Origin: G963704535 sp963704535
GTDB lineage: Bacteria > Chloroflexota > Chloroflexia > Chloroflexales > Roseiflexaceae
DNA length: 64,000 bases
Direction of reading: 5' to 3'
Assembly: GCA_963704535.1 (NCBI GenBank)
Contig: OY969916.1
Coordinates: forward strand, 8,804,001 to 8,868,000
The notes below the pieces were generated by a model, which worked only from the letters and a program-made list of their open reading frames with translations, made no database searches and was not told where the DNA came from. Shown here in pieces: positions 50,356-59,506 of the stretch (position 1 is the first letter of the stretch; every line of letters begins with the position of its first letter). A program made the position numbers and the translations under genes.

Positions 50356-50730
50356 TCAAAGCGGCGGTGTCAGCACAAGCTGGTCCCCCACGGCGGTGCC
50401 GGTTGCCTGGATAACCCCTGCCGGCATCTCGATCACATAGCGCCCGTGCCACGGCGCGACTCCCGCGAATGGACGGCTCGGCGGCATCGCCTCGCGCAGC
50501 TTCACCACCCGGTTGTCGCGGTCCACGAACAACACATCGATCGGGATACGCATAAAGAACGTGTGGATGCTCAACTCAGGGTAGATAATCAGCGCGTAGC
50601 TCTCGGGAAGCGATGTCCTTCCCATCAGCCCGCGTCCCCGCGCCCAAAAGGAGCGCGCCAGCTCGGCCCGTTCCGCCAGCACCCGGTTGCGCGTCTGATT
50701 GACAATGCGAATCGCTCGTTCATCCGACAT
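50356..50730 (-). CDS. DUF192 protein
   Basis: A 124-residue protein of the DUF192 family: RARELARSFWARGRGLMGR-like start (ELARSFWARGRGLMGRTSLP), FFMRIPIDVLFVDRDNRVVK, and the C-terminal VIEMPAGVIQATGTAVGDQL. Members are small beta-barrel proteins, often exported and often next to tad genes; here no signal peptide is seen. The tad operon follows after a MITE and a terminator, so the two are probably separate transcripts. Confidence 0.85.
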   Translation of the reverse strand: MSDERAIRIVNQTRNRVLAERAELARSFWARGRGLMGRTSLPESYALIIYPELSIHTFFMRIPIDVLFVDRDNRVVKLREAMPPSRPFAGVAPWHGRYVIEMPAGVIQATGTAVGDQLVLTPPL

Positions 50731-50750
50731 AGCTCAACCCATCCAAGAGG

Positions 50751-50840
50751 CTGTCTGAAAGGGGGAGTTTGAGGGGGCTGCCCCCTCAAGACCCCCTTTT
50801 CACCAAGGATCGCGAGTGGCACGCGGGCCTTTTCAGACAG
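50751..50840. mobile_element. MITE-like element, complete copy
   Basis: CTGTCTGAAAGGG at the left and CCTTTTCAGACAG at the right, with GAGGGGGCTGCCCCCTC and GGATCGCGAGTGGCACG inside. The changed base in each end (GTCTG for GTTTG) is compensated on the other side, which suggests that end pairing matters. Confidence 0.75.
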
Positions 50841-50851
50841 CTTCTAAAAAT

Positions 50852-50892
50852 GACGAGGGCACAAAGCGACTCTGTGTCGTTGTGCCCTCGTC
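50852..50892 (-). terminator. Intrinsic terminator of the tad operon
   Basis: On the minus strand a GC-rich stem (GACGAGGGCACAA with the complement) is followed by ATTTTT. It lies about 40 bases after the tadC stop. Confidence 0.85.
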
Positions 50893-50934
50893 GTTCGTTT
50901 GCCTCTAAAACACGGCCCGACCTATCAAAGAACC

Positions 50935-51856
50935 CTACAGGCCGCCGAGTGAACTCATCAGCTTCGGGACGGCCGGCCCCAGGATCACCACAAACAGCGA
51001 TGGGAAGATCAGGAACGCCATGGGGATCAGCATCAGAATCGGCGCCTTATGAGCTGCTTCCTCAGCGCGCTGGCGCCGGCGGATGCGCATTTGGTCCGAT
51101 TGGATACGCAAGATTTTCCCGATCGACACGCCGAGCTGCTCGGCCTGGATGACCGCCGCGATAAACGTCTGCACGTCTTCGACGCCGGTGCGCGCGGACA
51201 TCTCCTTCAGGGCATCGCGCCGGGCGCGCCCAAGTCGTGTGTCGGTCAGGACCCGCTTGAACTCCTTACTCAGCTCGGTGTCCCACTTTTCTGACACACG
51301 CTGCATCGCCGAGTTCGAACGCCAGACCGGCCTCGACGCTGATCGTGAGCAGATCCAGCGCATCCGGCAGCGCCTTGAGGATGTTATGCTTGCGCCCCTT
51401 GATCTGCCGCCCCAGCCACATCCCCGGCAGCAGGTAGCCAAGTACGGCGCCGATCGCCGTGTACATCAGCGCTCTGGGCGTCTCCATCCCCTGCCCGAAC
51501 GTGGCAATGCCGAAGATCACCAGCAGCAGCACTGCCAGGAATATACGGATGCCCGAAAACATCACTGGCGTTATATTGCCTGGGTTGCCAGCTTGCTGTA
51601 TATTCAGTCGCAGCCGTTCTGCACTCTGCTTGGGACCGTACTTGCCAAGTTGGGACAGGAGCCCCCGTGTGAGAGGGAGCAGCACCCGCTGGCTGAACGG
51701 CTGCTGTAGCTCCAGCTCCGTCAGCGTCAGCGTACGCTCGGTAAACTGGCTGAGCCGGTCTCCGATCGTATCCGGTTGGGTCGATCGTGTCATCCCCACG
51801 ATCACCAGGATGATCCCGCCGAACAGCATCACGCCAATAATAAGCAGCAGAGTCAT
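50935..51856 (-). CDS. tadC: Tad pilus platform protein TadC (one frameshift)
   Basis: About 306 residues after correction. A T2SSF-family inner-membrane protein of the Tad pilus. The first part runs from ATG 51856 to DALDLLTISVEAGLAFE; a break near 51312 moves to AMQRVSEKWDTELSKEFKRV. The second part contains LGVSIGKILRIQSDQMRIRRR and the final helices LMLIPMAFLIFPSLFVVILG. One base is lost or gained in GAACTCGGCG. It is the last gene of the operon and starts ten bases after tadB. Confidence 0.88.
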
Positions 51857-51865
51857 GGCGTTACC

Positions 51866-52849
51866 TCACACTTCGATATCGACGATCTTCATGATCGCGA
51901 AGAAGCCGGCAATGATCATAGCCAGCGCCGTCACCGGCAGACAACACCAGGCGTTTGGTGGCAGGCCGAATGTGAAAATTGGGGCCATATAGGTCGGGTT
52001 GATCACCGTAATCACGATCGCCAGAAAGATCGGGAGCGCTGTGATCACGTAGGCCGAGATCCGGCCCTGAGCGGTGAGCACCGCGATCTCGCCCTTGATA
52101 CGCACGCGCTCGCGAATCGTATGGCCGATCGTCTCCAGGATCTGTGCCAGGTTACCGCCAACCTCGTGCTGAATGTTCACCGCAGTGATCAGCAGGTCCA
52201 AGTCCTCCGAGGGAACGCGCCGGAGCAGGTTGTTCAGCGCATCCTCGGTCGAAAGCCCCAAGCCGACCTCCTGCACCACACGGCGGAACTCGTTCGACAT
52301 CGGCGGTGGCGCCTCGCGCGAGACCAGCTCCATCGACTGAAGGAAGCTATAGCCGCTGCGGAGCGAGTTTGCCAACAGGTTGATCGCATCGCCAAGCTGA
52401 TTATTGAATGACTTAACCCGCCTGCGCGCGGCGATCACCAGGTAAACATTCGGCGCAAAGGACAGCACGACCGCCCCGACCAGCCCGGAGATCAACATCG
52501 CCTGTGGGCTGGCACGCCCAATGATCGCGCCAAGCCCTGCGCCGGCCAGTGCCGCCAGGAGCTTGAACCCGATGAACTCGGTCACGGTCAGCTTGAGGTC
52601 GGCGCGGGCCAGGTCGCGCGCGATCTGGCTGCCTTGCTTGCCCTTGGCCATCGCGGCGTCCAGCTTCGCCAGTGGCTTGACTTCCGGAGCCGAGCCGCGG
52701 TCGCCCCGCGCGGCGAACTGGTTGAGCCGGTCGCCGACATCCGGCCCACCGTCCATGCGCCGCGCGATCAGCGCGAAGACCGCGATGACGACCAGCGCGA
52801 TCACCACGGCGCCGATAACGGGAATTGGAATATCAGTCGGCAGACGCAT
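51866..52849 (-). CDS. tadB: Tad pilus platform protein TadB
   Basis: A 327-residue T2SSF-family protein, partner of TadC. N-terminal helix IPVIGAVVIALVVIAVFAL, the domain with FNNQLGDAINLLANSLRSGYS, MSNEFRRVVQEVGLGLSTED and DLDLLITAVNIQHEVGGNLA, then two C-terminal helices. ATG 52849 follows AAAGGAGCG. Intact. Confidence 0.93.
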   Translation of the reverse strand: MRLPTDIPIPVIGAVVIALVVIAVFALIARRMDGGPDVGDRLNQFAARGDRGSAPEVKPLAKLDAAMAKGKQGSQIARDLARADLKLTVTEFIGFKLLAALAGAGLGAIIGRASPQAMLISGLVGAVVLSFAPNVYLVIAARRRVKSFNNQLGDAINLLANSLRSGYSFLQSMELVSREAPPPMSNEFRRVVQEVGLGLSTEDALNNLLRRVPSEDLDLLITAVNIQHEVGGNLAQILETIGHTIRERVRIKGEIAVLTAQGRISAYVITALPIFLAIVITVINPTYMAPIFTFGLPPNAWCCLPVTALAMIIAGFFAIMKIVDIEV

Positions 52850-52877
52850 CACGCGCTCCTTTCGAGGGTACAGCGGC

Positions 52878-54278
52878 CTAGAAGAACGACCGCTCTCCGA
52901 CATAGCCGAAGATGTTCGGCGGCAGGTAGATATTGTTCTGCTCGAAGAGCTCGATGAACTTCGGGCGGACGCCGGTCGGCCGCAGCCGCCCCACGATCTT
53001 GCCGCGCTCGTCCAGGCCCGTCTGCTCGAACTCGAAAACATCCTGCAGCACCACCACATCGCCCTCCATGCCCTGGACCTCGGTGATGTTGGTGATCTTG
53101 CGGCTGCCGTCCTTGAGACGTGACTGCTGGACGATCAGGTTCACCGCCGCCGCGATCTGCTCGCGAATGGCGCGCACCGGCAGGTCCATCCCGGCCATCA
53201 GCACCATCGTCTCGATACGTGCGATCGCATCGCGCGGCGTATTCGCGTGCAGCGTCGTCATCGAGCCGTCGTGGCCGGTGTTCATCGCCTGGAGCATCTC
53301 AAGTGCCTCGCCGCCGCGGCACTCCCCGACGACGATACGCTCAGGCCGCATACGCAGACAGTTAATCACCAAGTCGCGGATGGTGATCTCACCCTTGCCT
53401 TCGACGTTCGGTGGCCGCGACTCAAGTGTGACCACGTGCTCCTGACGAAGCTGGAGTTCGGCCGCGTTCTCGACGGTGATGATCCGCTCGTCGTCCGGGA
53501 TGAAGGACGAAAGTGCGTTCAACGTCGTCGTCTTGCCGGAGCCGGTGCCGCCGGAAACCACGACATTCAAGCGAGCGCGAACGCAGGCCGATAGGAACTC
53601 AGCCATCTCCCGCGTCAGCGACCCGAAGCGGATCATATCCTCGACGGTGATACCTTCCTTCTTGAACTTGCGAATGGAGAGAACGGGGCCAACCAGCGAG
53701 ATCGGCCGGATGACCGCGTTGACACGGCTGCCGTCAGGCAAACGCGCGTCGACCATGGGCGAAGACTCGTCGATGCGGCGGCCCAGCGGCGCCACGATCC
53801 GGTCGATCACCCGCAGCACATGCTCGTCGTTGTTGAAGATAACGTCGCTTTTGGTCAGCTTGCCCTTGCGCTCGATGTAGATCTGTCGTGGGCCGTTGAC
53901 CATGATCTCACTGATCTCAGGATCGTTGAGGAGCTGCTCCAGCGGACCAAAACCCAGAATATCGGCCGCGATGCTTTCGAACATCCGCGCCCGCTCGGTC
54001 CTGGTCAGGACGATATTCTCGCTATCCAGGATCGAGTTGAAAATATCTTCGACCTGCTGGCGCACCTTGGCGGCGTTCGAGAGGTCAAGTTTCGGATCTA
54101 GCTCGCTGATCAGCTTATTCTGGACGCGCATACGGATATCGGCAAAGGTGTTTTCTTCTTGCTCCCGCGCCGGTCCGGCATGTCTGGGAGCTTCTGGGCG
54201 CTGACTTCCGGGCCGCGTCGCCGCGCCGCCATGGTCGGTCGGGCTGGTCGTGCCGCCGATGCGCTTCAGGAGAGACAT
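52878..54278 (-). CDS. cpaF: Tad pilus ATPase CpaF/TadA
   Basis: A 466-residue hexameric secretion ATPase that powers pilus assembly. The N-terminal domain has ILGFGPLEQLLNDPEISEIM and VNGPRQIYIERKGKL. Walker A is VVSGGTGSGKTTTLNAL, with the Asp-box region DDERIITVENAAELQL, Walker B RPERIVVGECRGGEAL, and the His box TGHDGSMTTLHANTP. ATG 54278 (MSLLKRIGG) follows GGAGATTTGGCT. Intact. Confidence 0.96.
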   Translation of the reverse strand: MSLLKRIGGTTSPTDHGGAATRPGSQRPEAPRHAGPAREQEENTFADIRMRVQNKLISELDPKLDLSNAAKVRQQVEDIFNSILDSENIVLTRTERARMFESIAADILGFGPLEQLLNDPEISEIMVNGPRQIYIERKGKLTKSDVIFNNDEHVLRVIDRIVAPLGRRIDESSPMVDARLPDGSRVNAVIRPISLVGPVLSIRKFKKEGITVEDMIRFGSLTREMAEFLSACVRARLNVVVSGGTGSGKTTTLNALSSFIPDDERIITVENAAELQLRQEHVVTLESRPPNVEGKGEITIRDLVINCLRMRPERIVVGECRGGEALEMLQAMNTGHDGSMTTLHANTPRDAIARIETMVLMAGMDLPVRAIREQIAAAVNLIVQQSRLKDGSRKITNITEVQGMEGDVVVLQDVFEFEQTGLDERGKIVGRLRPTGVRPKFIELFEQNNIYLPPNIFGYVGERSFF

Positions 54279-54304
54279 AGCCAAATCTCCTTACTGGCCC
54301 TGAG

Positions 54305-55584
54305 CTACCGTTTGGTGAGCAGGCGCCCAAACAAGCCCCGGTTTTCCTTCTCCGGAGCCTGCGCTGGCTGCGACTTATCGCCGGCCTTTACGGCCGCGCT
54401 GGCGCGGCCATTGTTCAGCAGGTTCGCCAGCGCGAAAATATCTTTTGCGGTCTGATGATTGCGCTTTTCGATCACCAGCGGCACCCCCTGATTGACCGAT
54501 AAGCGCCATTTCGTGTGGCGCGTTGCCGATCTGCATCACAACCTTATGGTGGATGTTCGCCTCGACATTTTCGACGCGGATGCCGAGCCGGCTATCGGCT
54601 TTATTCAGCACCAGCAGGGTCTTCTCAGGCGGATACTCCAGTAGCTCCGCCACCTCAAGGAACAGCTTGATATTTTTGATGCAGGGCATCTCAAGCGTCA
54701 TCAAGGTCACGATCCGGTCGGCCATATCGAGCACTGCCAGCGCGCGATCCTGGAACGACGACTGCGTGTCGACGACGACATAGTCGAACTCCTTTCGGAG
54801 TAGCTCCAGGATCGCTCGCAAGTGATCCGACGTAACCAGCTCGCCCGTCTGAGGGTTGGGCGGCGCCAGCAGTACCTTCACCTGCGAGGTATGCGTTGCC
54901 ATCACATCGTTGAGCAGATCGCGGTCGAGCTCGGAGATCCGATTGGCCAAGTCGGCGATGGTCTTGTTCGAGACCAGATTCATGACCACGCCAATGTCGC
55001 CGAAGATCAGGTTGCCGTCGACCAAGCGCGATCTTCTTGTTTGTGAGCAGGCGCAGCGCTACCGCCAGATTGGCTGCGATCGATGACGTGCCCACACCGC
55101 CCTTGGGGCTGAAGACCGCGATGATCTGCCCTTGGCTGCCGCCGTCGCCGCCCCCTGACCCCTGATCGACAGGGCCAGAGGGGACGTAACGGCGCTGTGT
55201 CGTCTGCAAGCGGTAGACATGACGGATCGAGTTGTAGAGTTCCTCGGCGCCGATCGGCTTGGTCAGGAACTCACGTGCGCCCGCGAGCATCGCGCGCCGC
55301 AAGTAGTCCTGCTCGCCCTGGACGCTCATCATGATCACCTGAGTTTGCGGTACCTGACTGAGCAGTGCCTCAGTCGCCGCGATGCCGTCCATGTCCGGCA
55401 TATTGATGTCCATCAGGACGACATCGGGCTGATGTTGTTTTGCCATCGCCACCGCCTCGCGACCGGTGCTGGCCTTGGCAATCACCTGGATATCCTTCTC
55501 GAAAAACAGGAGTTTCTCGAGATTGTCGCGTGTTTCGGCAATGTCGTCGACGATCAGAACGCGAATCTTCGCCTGCTCAGACAT
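54305..55584 (-). CDS. cpaE: CpaE-like receiver-ATPase of the Tad locus (two frameshifts)
   Basis: About 426 residues after correction. Residues 1-120 are a true response-regulator receiver (VLIVDDIAETRDNLEKLL, phospho-acceptor in VVLMDINMPDMDG, Lys in EFLTKPIGAEEL). A MinD/ParA-like domain follows with the deviant Walker A VFSPKGGVGTSSIAANLAVA and FDYVVVDTQSSFQDRALAVL. Breaks near 55025 (NKKIAL to VDGNLIFGDIG) and near 54503 (to LSVNQGVPLVIEKRNHQTAK) are needed to reach the TAG at 54305. CpaE places the pilus machine in the cell. An intact receiver aspartate suggests control by a histidine kinase. Confidence 0.88.
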
Positions 55585-55639
55585 GAGGGTCTCCTCTTAG
55601 CCGTCAAGATCCGATGTGGTCGTGCTCAACCGTGAGCAT

Positions 55640-56596
55640 TTAAGGCGTAGGGCCAGGTGTGGAGGGCGCCACTGGCTGTGGCAGCGGCAGCCCAAACTGC
55701 GAGATCAGCAGATCTAGGGTCGCGCCGGTCGTTGTTTCTATTGCCGTATCGTCGCGGCCCCGCAATACTAGAGTCACGCCGACACCCTGCTCCAGCGAGT
55801 ACTTGATCACTTCAGCTTCCTGGTCGGTCACCGCGAGGATTAGTACCCAGTTACCCTGTCGCAGCGAATTTGCTTCGGACGCCGCCTGGCCTTGCCCGAC
55901 CGGCTGCCCGCTCGCATCGGTCTGCGGCGGGCCTTCGGCCGGCGCACCCTCCGGCGTCGGCGTCCCCTCGGGCGCGGGTTGCGGTCGCTGGATTTGCAAA
56001 ACCTGGACATTCTGCACCAGCGTCTTGGTTGTCTGGCCGGTGACCTCTTGCTCTTTGATCGTGGGCTGCCCTTGATCGTCGACGCCAGGGCGCAAGAACG
56101 GCTGTGTAACGCTGAATGATCCGATCACATCCACAAAATCGCCGGGCTTGATCTGGTCGGCGACGCCAGTGAGGTTGTTCACCTGGAAGGGATAGGCCTT
56201 GGGCCGCGGCTCATTCGGCGCCGCAGTGGGGATCTGTAGCGATAGGCCGGCGTCGGTTACGGCGTCGCGCGTAATCGGCTCATTGGCGGCGATCGGTCGC
56301 AGGGTTAGCTTGTTCGTTAGCTCCCCGAAGTTGATGAAATACTGATTCGCATTCGCTTCGTAGTCGGCCTCTGGGATGTTCATAACCGTAAGAAAGGTTT
56401 CCGTTTCCGTCAGCACCGTGTTGCTCGGAATATCGACCAACGCGGCGACGACCTCCTTGGTGGTAACGGCGGTTGGTTGTAGTTCAGGGGTACCCGTAAC
56501 GGTGGGTTGTTGCTGCAATAAGACGAACCCCAGAACTGCAGCAATCGCCGCGATGACGACACCCAGGATGAGAAAGAGCCTGCCTCCGCGCCTCAT
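55640..56596 (-). CDS. cpaB: Tad pilus assembly protein CpaB/RcpC
   Basis: A 318-residue protein with one N-terminal membrane helix (LFLILGVVIAAIAAVLGFVL) and an SAF-type domain (VAALVDIPSNTVLTETETF and RPIAANEPITRDAVT), then the CpaB C-terminal domain (IKPGDFVDVIGSF, NWVLILAVTDQEAEVIKYSL). A proline- and glutamate-rich segment (about 205-245) interrupts it. In diderms CpaB works with the secretin; with no secretin here it may bind the cell wall through the SAF domain. Confidence 0.88.
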   Translation of the reverse strand: MRRGGRLFLILGVVIAAIAAVLGFVLLQQQPTVTGTPELQPTAVTTKEVVAALVDIPSNTVLTETETFLTVMNIPEADYEANANQYFINFGELTNKLTLRPIAANEPITRDAVTDAGLSLQIPTAAPNEPRPKAYPFQVNNLTGVADQIKPGDFVDVIGSFSVTQPFLRPGVDDQGQPTIKEQEVTGQTTKTLVQNVQVLQIQRPQPAPEGTPTPEGAPAEGPPQTDASGQPVGQGQAASEANSLRQGNWVLILAVTDQEAEVIKYSLEQGVGVTLVLRGRDDTAIETTTGATLDLLISQFGLPLPQPVAPSTPGPTP

Positions 56597-56933
56597 GTGT
56601 TTTCAACCTTCCTATCAGCAGACATGCTGGAATGCACGGTGCCTATGCCGCACATTATAGCACAGGCTAACAAATCTGGATCGCAAATCCGGCATCAGAT
56701 AGACTTGTCGCGGGTTGTTCTCCTTTTACAATATTGAGCACTTCGATAGGGCCGAATCATCTGCATCGAAGCATATCAACGAGTGGCCGGAGCGATTTTC
56801 TCAGCTTCGGCGAGCTTCATACTCGAAATACGCTCTGCCACGCCGGAACAGTCTGGATGGGAGACCAGCGCAGCTTGCTAGTCTCCCATCTGCTGCCAAT
56901 GATCCGGCTTGGCCAAGCGGGCTACATCGCCGA
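56597..56933. other. Spacer inside the tad locus with promoter and terminator
   Basis: It holds a -10 for cpaB (next entry) and, nearer the kelch gene, an inverted repeat GATGGGAGAC/GTCTCCCATC (56856-56865 and 56881-56890) that probably ends or weakens the upstream transcript. So the tad locus may be two transcripts. No gene is seen. Confidence 0.6.
56654..56659 (-). promoter_or_regulatory. Extended -10 promoter before cpaB
   Basis: TGCTATAAT on the minus strand (TATAAT at 56659-56654), about 58 bases before the cpaB start. The -35 is poor. Confidence 0.6.
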
Positions 56934-59384
56934 CTAGTGCCTGATGAGCGCCAGTCGAAGCTCATTCCCAACGTCTGGCTTCTCGGGGTCGACCGGATTC
57001 GCGTGGATTGTGACTGGCAGGGCCGCGCTCACATTATTTTTCTCTGCCACTAGGATCGGCTCTTCTTTGACATAGTCATATGAGTCGACGGCGGCAAACA
57101 ACGTATAGTTGCCCGGCTTGGTGAACAACGATTTGGGATCGAGCGGGGTGCAGACGGGTCCTAGTCCCGTCTTGCACCACTGGGTGATCAGAAATGTTGT
57201 ATCCTTTCCCATCGTGCTCTTGCTGATCTGGGCATAGGCGTCGCTGCACTGTACATCGTCGTCGCTCAACGGCAAATCCGGCGGCACTCCTGAGGCATTA
57301 GGCCCAAACACACACAGGTCGACGAAGAATGAGCCCCCGCCTTCGATGTTGGCCGGCTGGGTTGGCGGCGAGCTATCATTCTGATTGATAATCACGACCT
57401 TGATCCCGGTCAGCGTCTTGCCGTTGCTCCCGCGCAGGGCGGCCATCTCCTTGAATTTAAGATCCGGGCTGCCCGGTATGGACACCATGATGCTGACATT
57501 CAGCAGAGACGGCGTCGATTTAAGATCATCAGTTGTTAGTTTGGCCCGGTATTGGAAGCAGCGTGCCTTCGTCTGGAGCGGCATTGCCTGCGAGTTGGCG
57601 CTGTTCTGCGAGAAGTACCCATCAAGAAGAGATCCATCAAGCACCGCCCAGGGGCTACCATTGAATGCGCTGGCGTCCACACACGCACCGCCTGTTGGGA
57701 CGGAAACACGGTATTCCATCTTGATGTCCATCGGGTGGGTGATAACCGTGGTCCAGTTAACTTTCTGGAGCTCGGCGCCGGTGATATTGATGTCGTACGC
57801 CTTCGAATAGAACCAGCCGGTCGGCGCGAAGCCGGTATTCAGCCGGTCCTCACTGGCGCCGATCTTGCCGTAGATCATCGTGTCCGATCCCAGGTCGTCC
57901 GTGGGGTCGGGGTCACTGGGGCTGCTGTCGCCTTCACCGCCGATCACGTAGACATAAGCTGCATCAGGCGCCTCTGTGGTTGGGGTGGCAGGGACGACCA
58001 CCGAGGCATGATGGGAGCGTGCCTTGAGCAGAACCTCGGCATTGCGCAGAAAGTTGCTGCCTTGATCGCCAATATCGGGCAGCGTCAGGTCATCTTCGAC
58101 ATAGCTTGTCAGGACCGCTTTCTGCGGCTGCGCACCCGACGGGCGCCCGCCAGTGACGTACAGGTTTCCATTGAACTCTACCCCGGCCATACCGATGCGT
58201 GGCTCTGGCAGCGTGCCCTCCCAATGTGATGGTGAGGGGGCGCTCGTCCAGGTAAGCGTGCCATTAGTACTGTTGATCAGTGCTCGGTAGACCTTACTAC
58301 TGTAAGTTGGGGCTGTTGTTAACTGGCCGCCGATCAGGTAAAGGACATCGCCGCCGAAGCCGGCGACGTCGTCGAAGTGGTTCGCCATAGCCGCCGCATC
58401 CCAGAGGCCGCTTTCGTTGCTAGGATCTGAAGGGATTGGGATATCGGCCAGCTTGTCCCACCCGGTCGTGCTAGGGCTGCTGGGCTTGACAAGCAGGCCA
58501 CTCGATGTGTTCACCTGCGCGTAAAACACATTCTTCGACCCTACCTCTGTGATCCCCCCGCCCTCTCTAAAGCGTTGCGAACCGCCCAAGAGGTAGATAT
58601 AGGTCTTGCCATTGGTTTCAAAGCTCACTGCCGATGCGCCCTGAACGCCATTAGCCAGCCAGATCGGATCGGCCGGGATGCGCATGCGTTCCCGCTCAGG
58701 TGTCCCATCCGAAGTGATCCATTCAGTGATATGCCCGTTTACGACCTTGCCAATGTTCACGCCGTAGCTTGAGATACTCAGCCCTCCCCCAGGTTTAACA
58801 CTCCCGCCCAGGACATAGATAAAGCCGCTGTTAGGCCCAGTCTCGACCGACGTTACCGCCGAAAACGCGCGTGCTGCGGGTGAAATCGGTTCTACGTCGT
58901 TTGCTTTAGTAGCCAGCAGACCGATCTCGCCATACCAGTTGCTTTGAGGGGCCCCCGTCGTCGGGTCGATCGGCGCCGACCAGACCTCGTTGGTCGGCTG
59001 TAGCGCGCTGCCGACCACTGTGTTACCGCCGACGACGAAAATGTTATTGCCGATCGCGGTGGCTCCTACGTTGCTCAACCGCTTTGGAAGCAGGAACGGC
59101 GAGTTGAACCAGTTCTTCAGCAACCCGATCGGAATCAACTGGACGGCGCCGGCCTGATCAGGGACAGCCGGCTGTTCCCCTGACGGCGGCGTGACGATAT
59201 GAGTCGCCCCAAGCGAAGAGCGCTGGAATGTTCCGGCCTTGAAGTCATCCAGCTTATTATCGACCTCTCTGGGGACAACCGCAGCTTGTGTTCGCTGTCC
59301 TGGGAGTGCGCCCAGGACGAGCAAACAAACGCCCAAGATCATCAGGCCGCGGGCGCGGCGTGGAAAGTGAGGCAAGTTCATCAT
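56934..59384 (-). CDS. Large secreted kelch-like protein of the tad locus
   Basis: An 816-residue exported protein. The signal peptide (about residues 1-33, MMNLPHFPRRARGLMILGVC) ends near TQAA. Several blades with the kelch pattern follow: NNIFVVGGNTVVG, GFIYVLGGSVKPGG, TYIYLLGGSQRF, DVLYLIGGQLT, NLYVTGGRPSGA and AYVYVIGGEGDSS. A C-terminal half of beta-rich sequence contains paired cysteines. No anchor is seen. Its place between tadG and cpaB suggests it is carried or released by the pilus, perhaps as an adhesin; this is inference. ATG 59384 follows AAGGAGATCCCCTCA. Confidence 0.78.
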   Translation of the reverse strand: MMNLPHFPRRARGLMILGVCLLVLGALPGQRTQAAVVPREVDNKLDDFKAGTFQRSSLGATHIVTPPSGEQPAVPDQAGAVQLIPIGLLKNWFNSPFLLPKRLSNVGATAIGNNIFVVGGNTVVGSALQPTNEVWSAPIDPTTGAPQSNWYGEIGLLATKANDVEPISPAARAFSAVTSVETGPNSGFIYVLGGSVKPGGGLSISSYGVNIGKVVNGHITEWITSDGTPERERMRIPADPIWLANGVQGASAVSFETNGKTYIYLLGGSQRFREGGGITEVGSKNVFYAQVNTSSGLLVKPSSPSTTGWDKLADIPIPSDPSNESGLWDAAAMANHFDDVAGFGGDVLYLIGGQLTTAPTYSSKVYRALINSTNGTLTWTSAPSPSHWEGTLPEPRIGMAGVEFNGNLYVTGGRPSGAQPQKAVLTSYVEDDLTLPDIGDQGSNFLRNAEVLLKARSHHASVVVPATPTTEAPDAAYVYVIGGEGDSSPSDPDPTDDLGSDTMIYGKIGASEDRLNTGFAPTGWFYSKAYDINITGAELQKVNWTTVITHPMDIKMEYRVSVPTGGACVDASAFNGSPWAVLDGSLLDGYFSQNSANSQAMPLQTKARCFQYRAKLTTDDLKSTPSLLNVSIMVSIPGSPDLKFKEMAALRGSNGKTLTGIKVVIINQNDSSPPTQPANIEGGGSFFVDLCVFGPNASGVPPDLPLSDDDVQCSDAYAQISKSTMGKDTTFLITQWCKTGLGPVCTPLDPKSLFTKPGNYTLFAAVDSYDYVKEEPILVAEKNNVSAALPVTIHANPVDPEKPDVGNELRLALIRH

Positions 59385-59418
59385 TGAGGGGATCTCCTTG
59401 TGCGGGCGGAAGAACGTA

Positions 59419-59461
59419 GGCCGGTCCACAATGAAGCGATACGCCTCATCGTGGACCGGCC
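59419..59461 (-). terminator. Hairpin between tadG-like and kelch genes
   Basis: GGCCGGTCCAC and its complement frame a second pairing ATGA(G)/(C)TCAT. No U-run follows, so it may only stabilise or partly end the transcript. Confidence 0.55.
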
Positions 59462-59506
59462 CTCGCCTAGCTATGATGTCGTGCCAGTTCCGTCATACTT
59501 GGAGGT

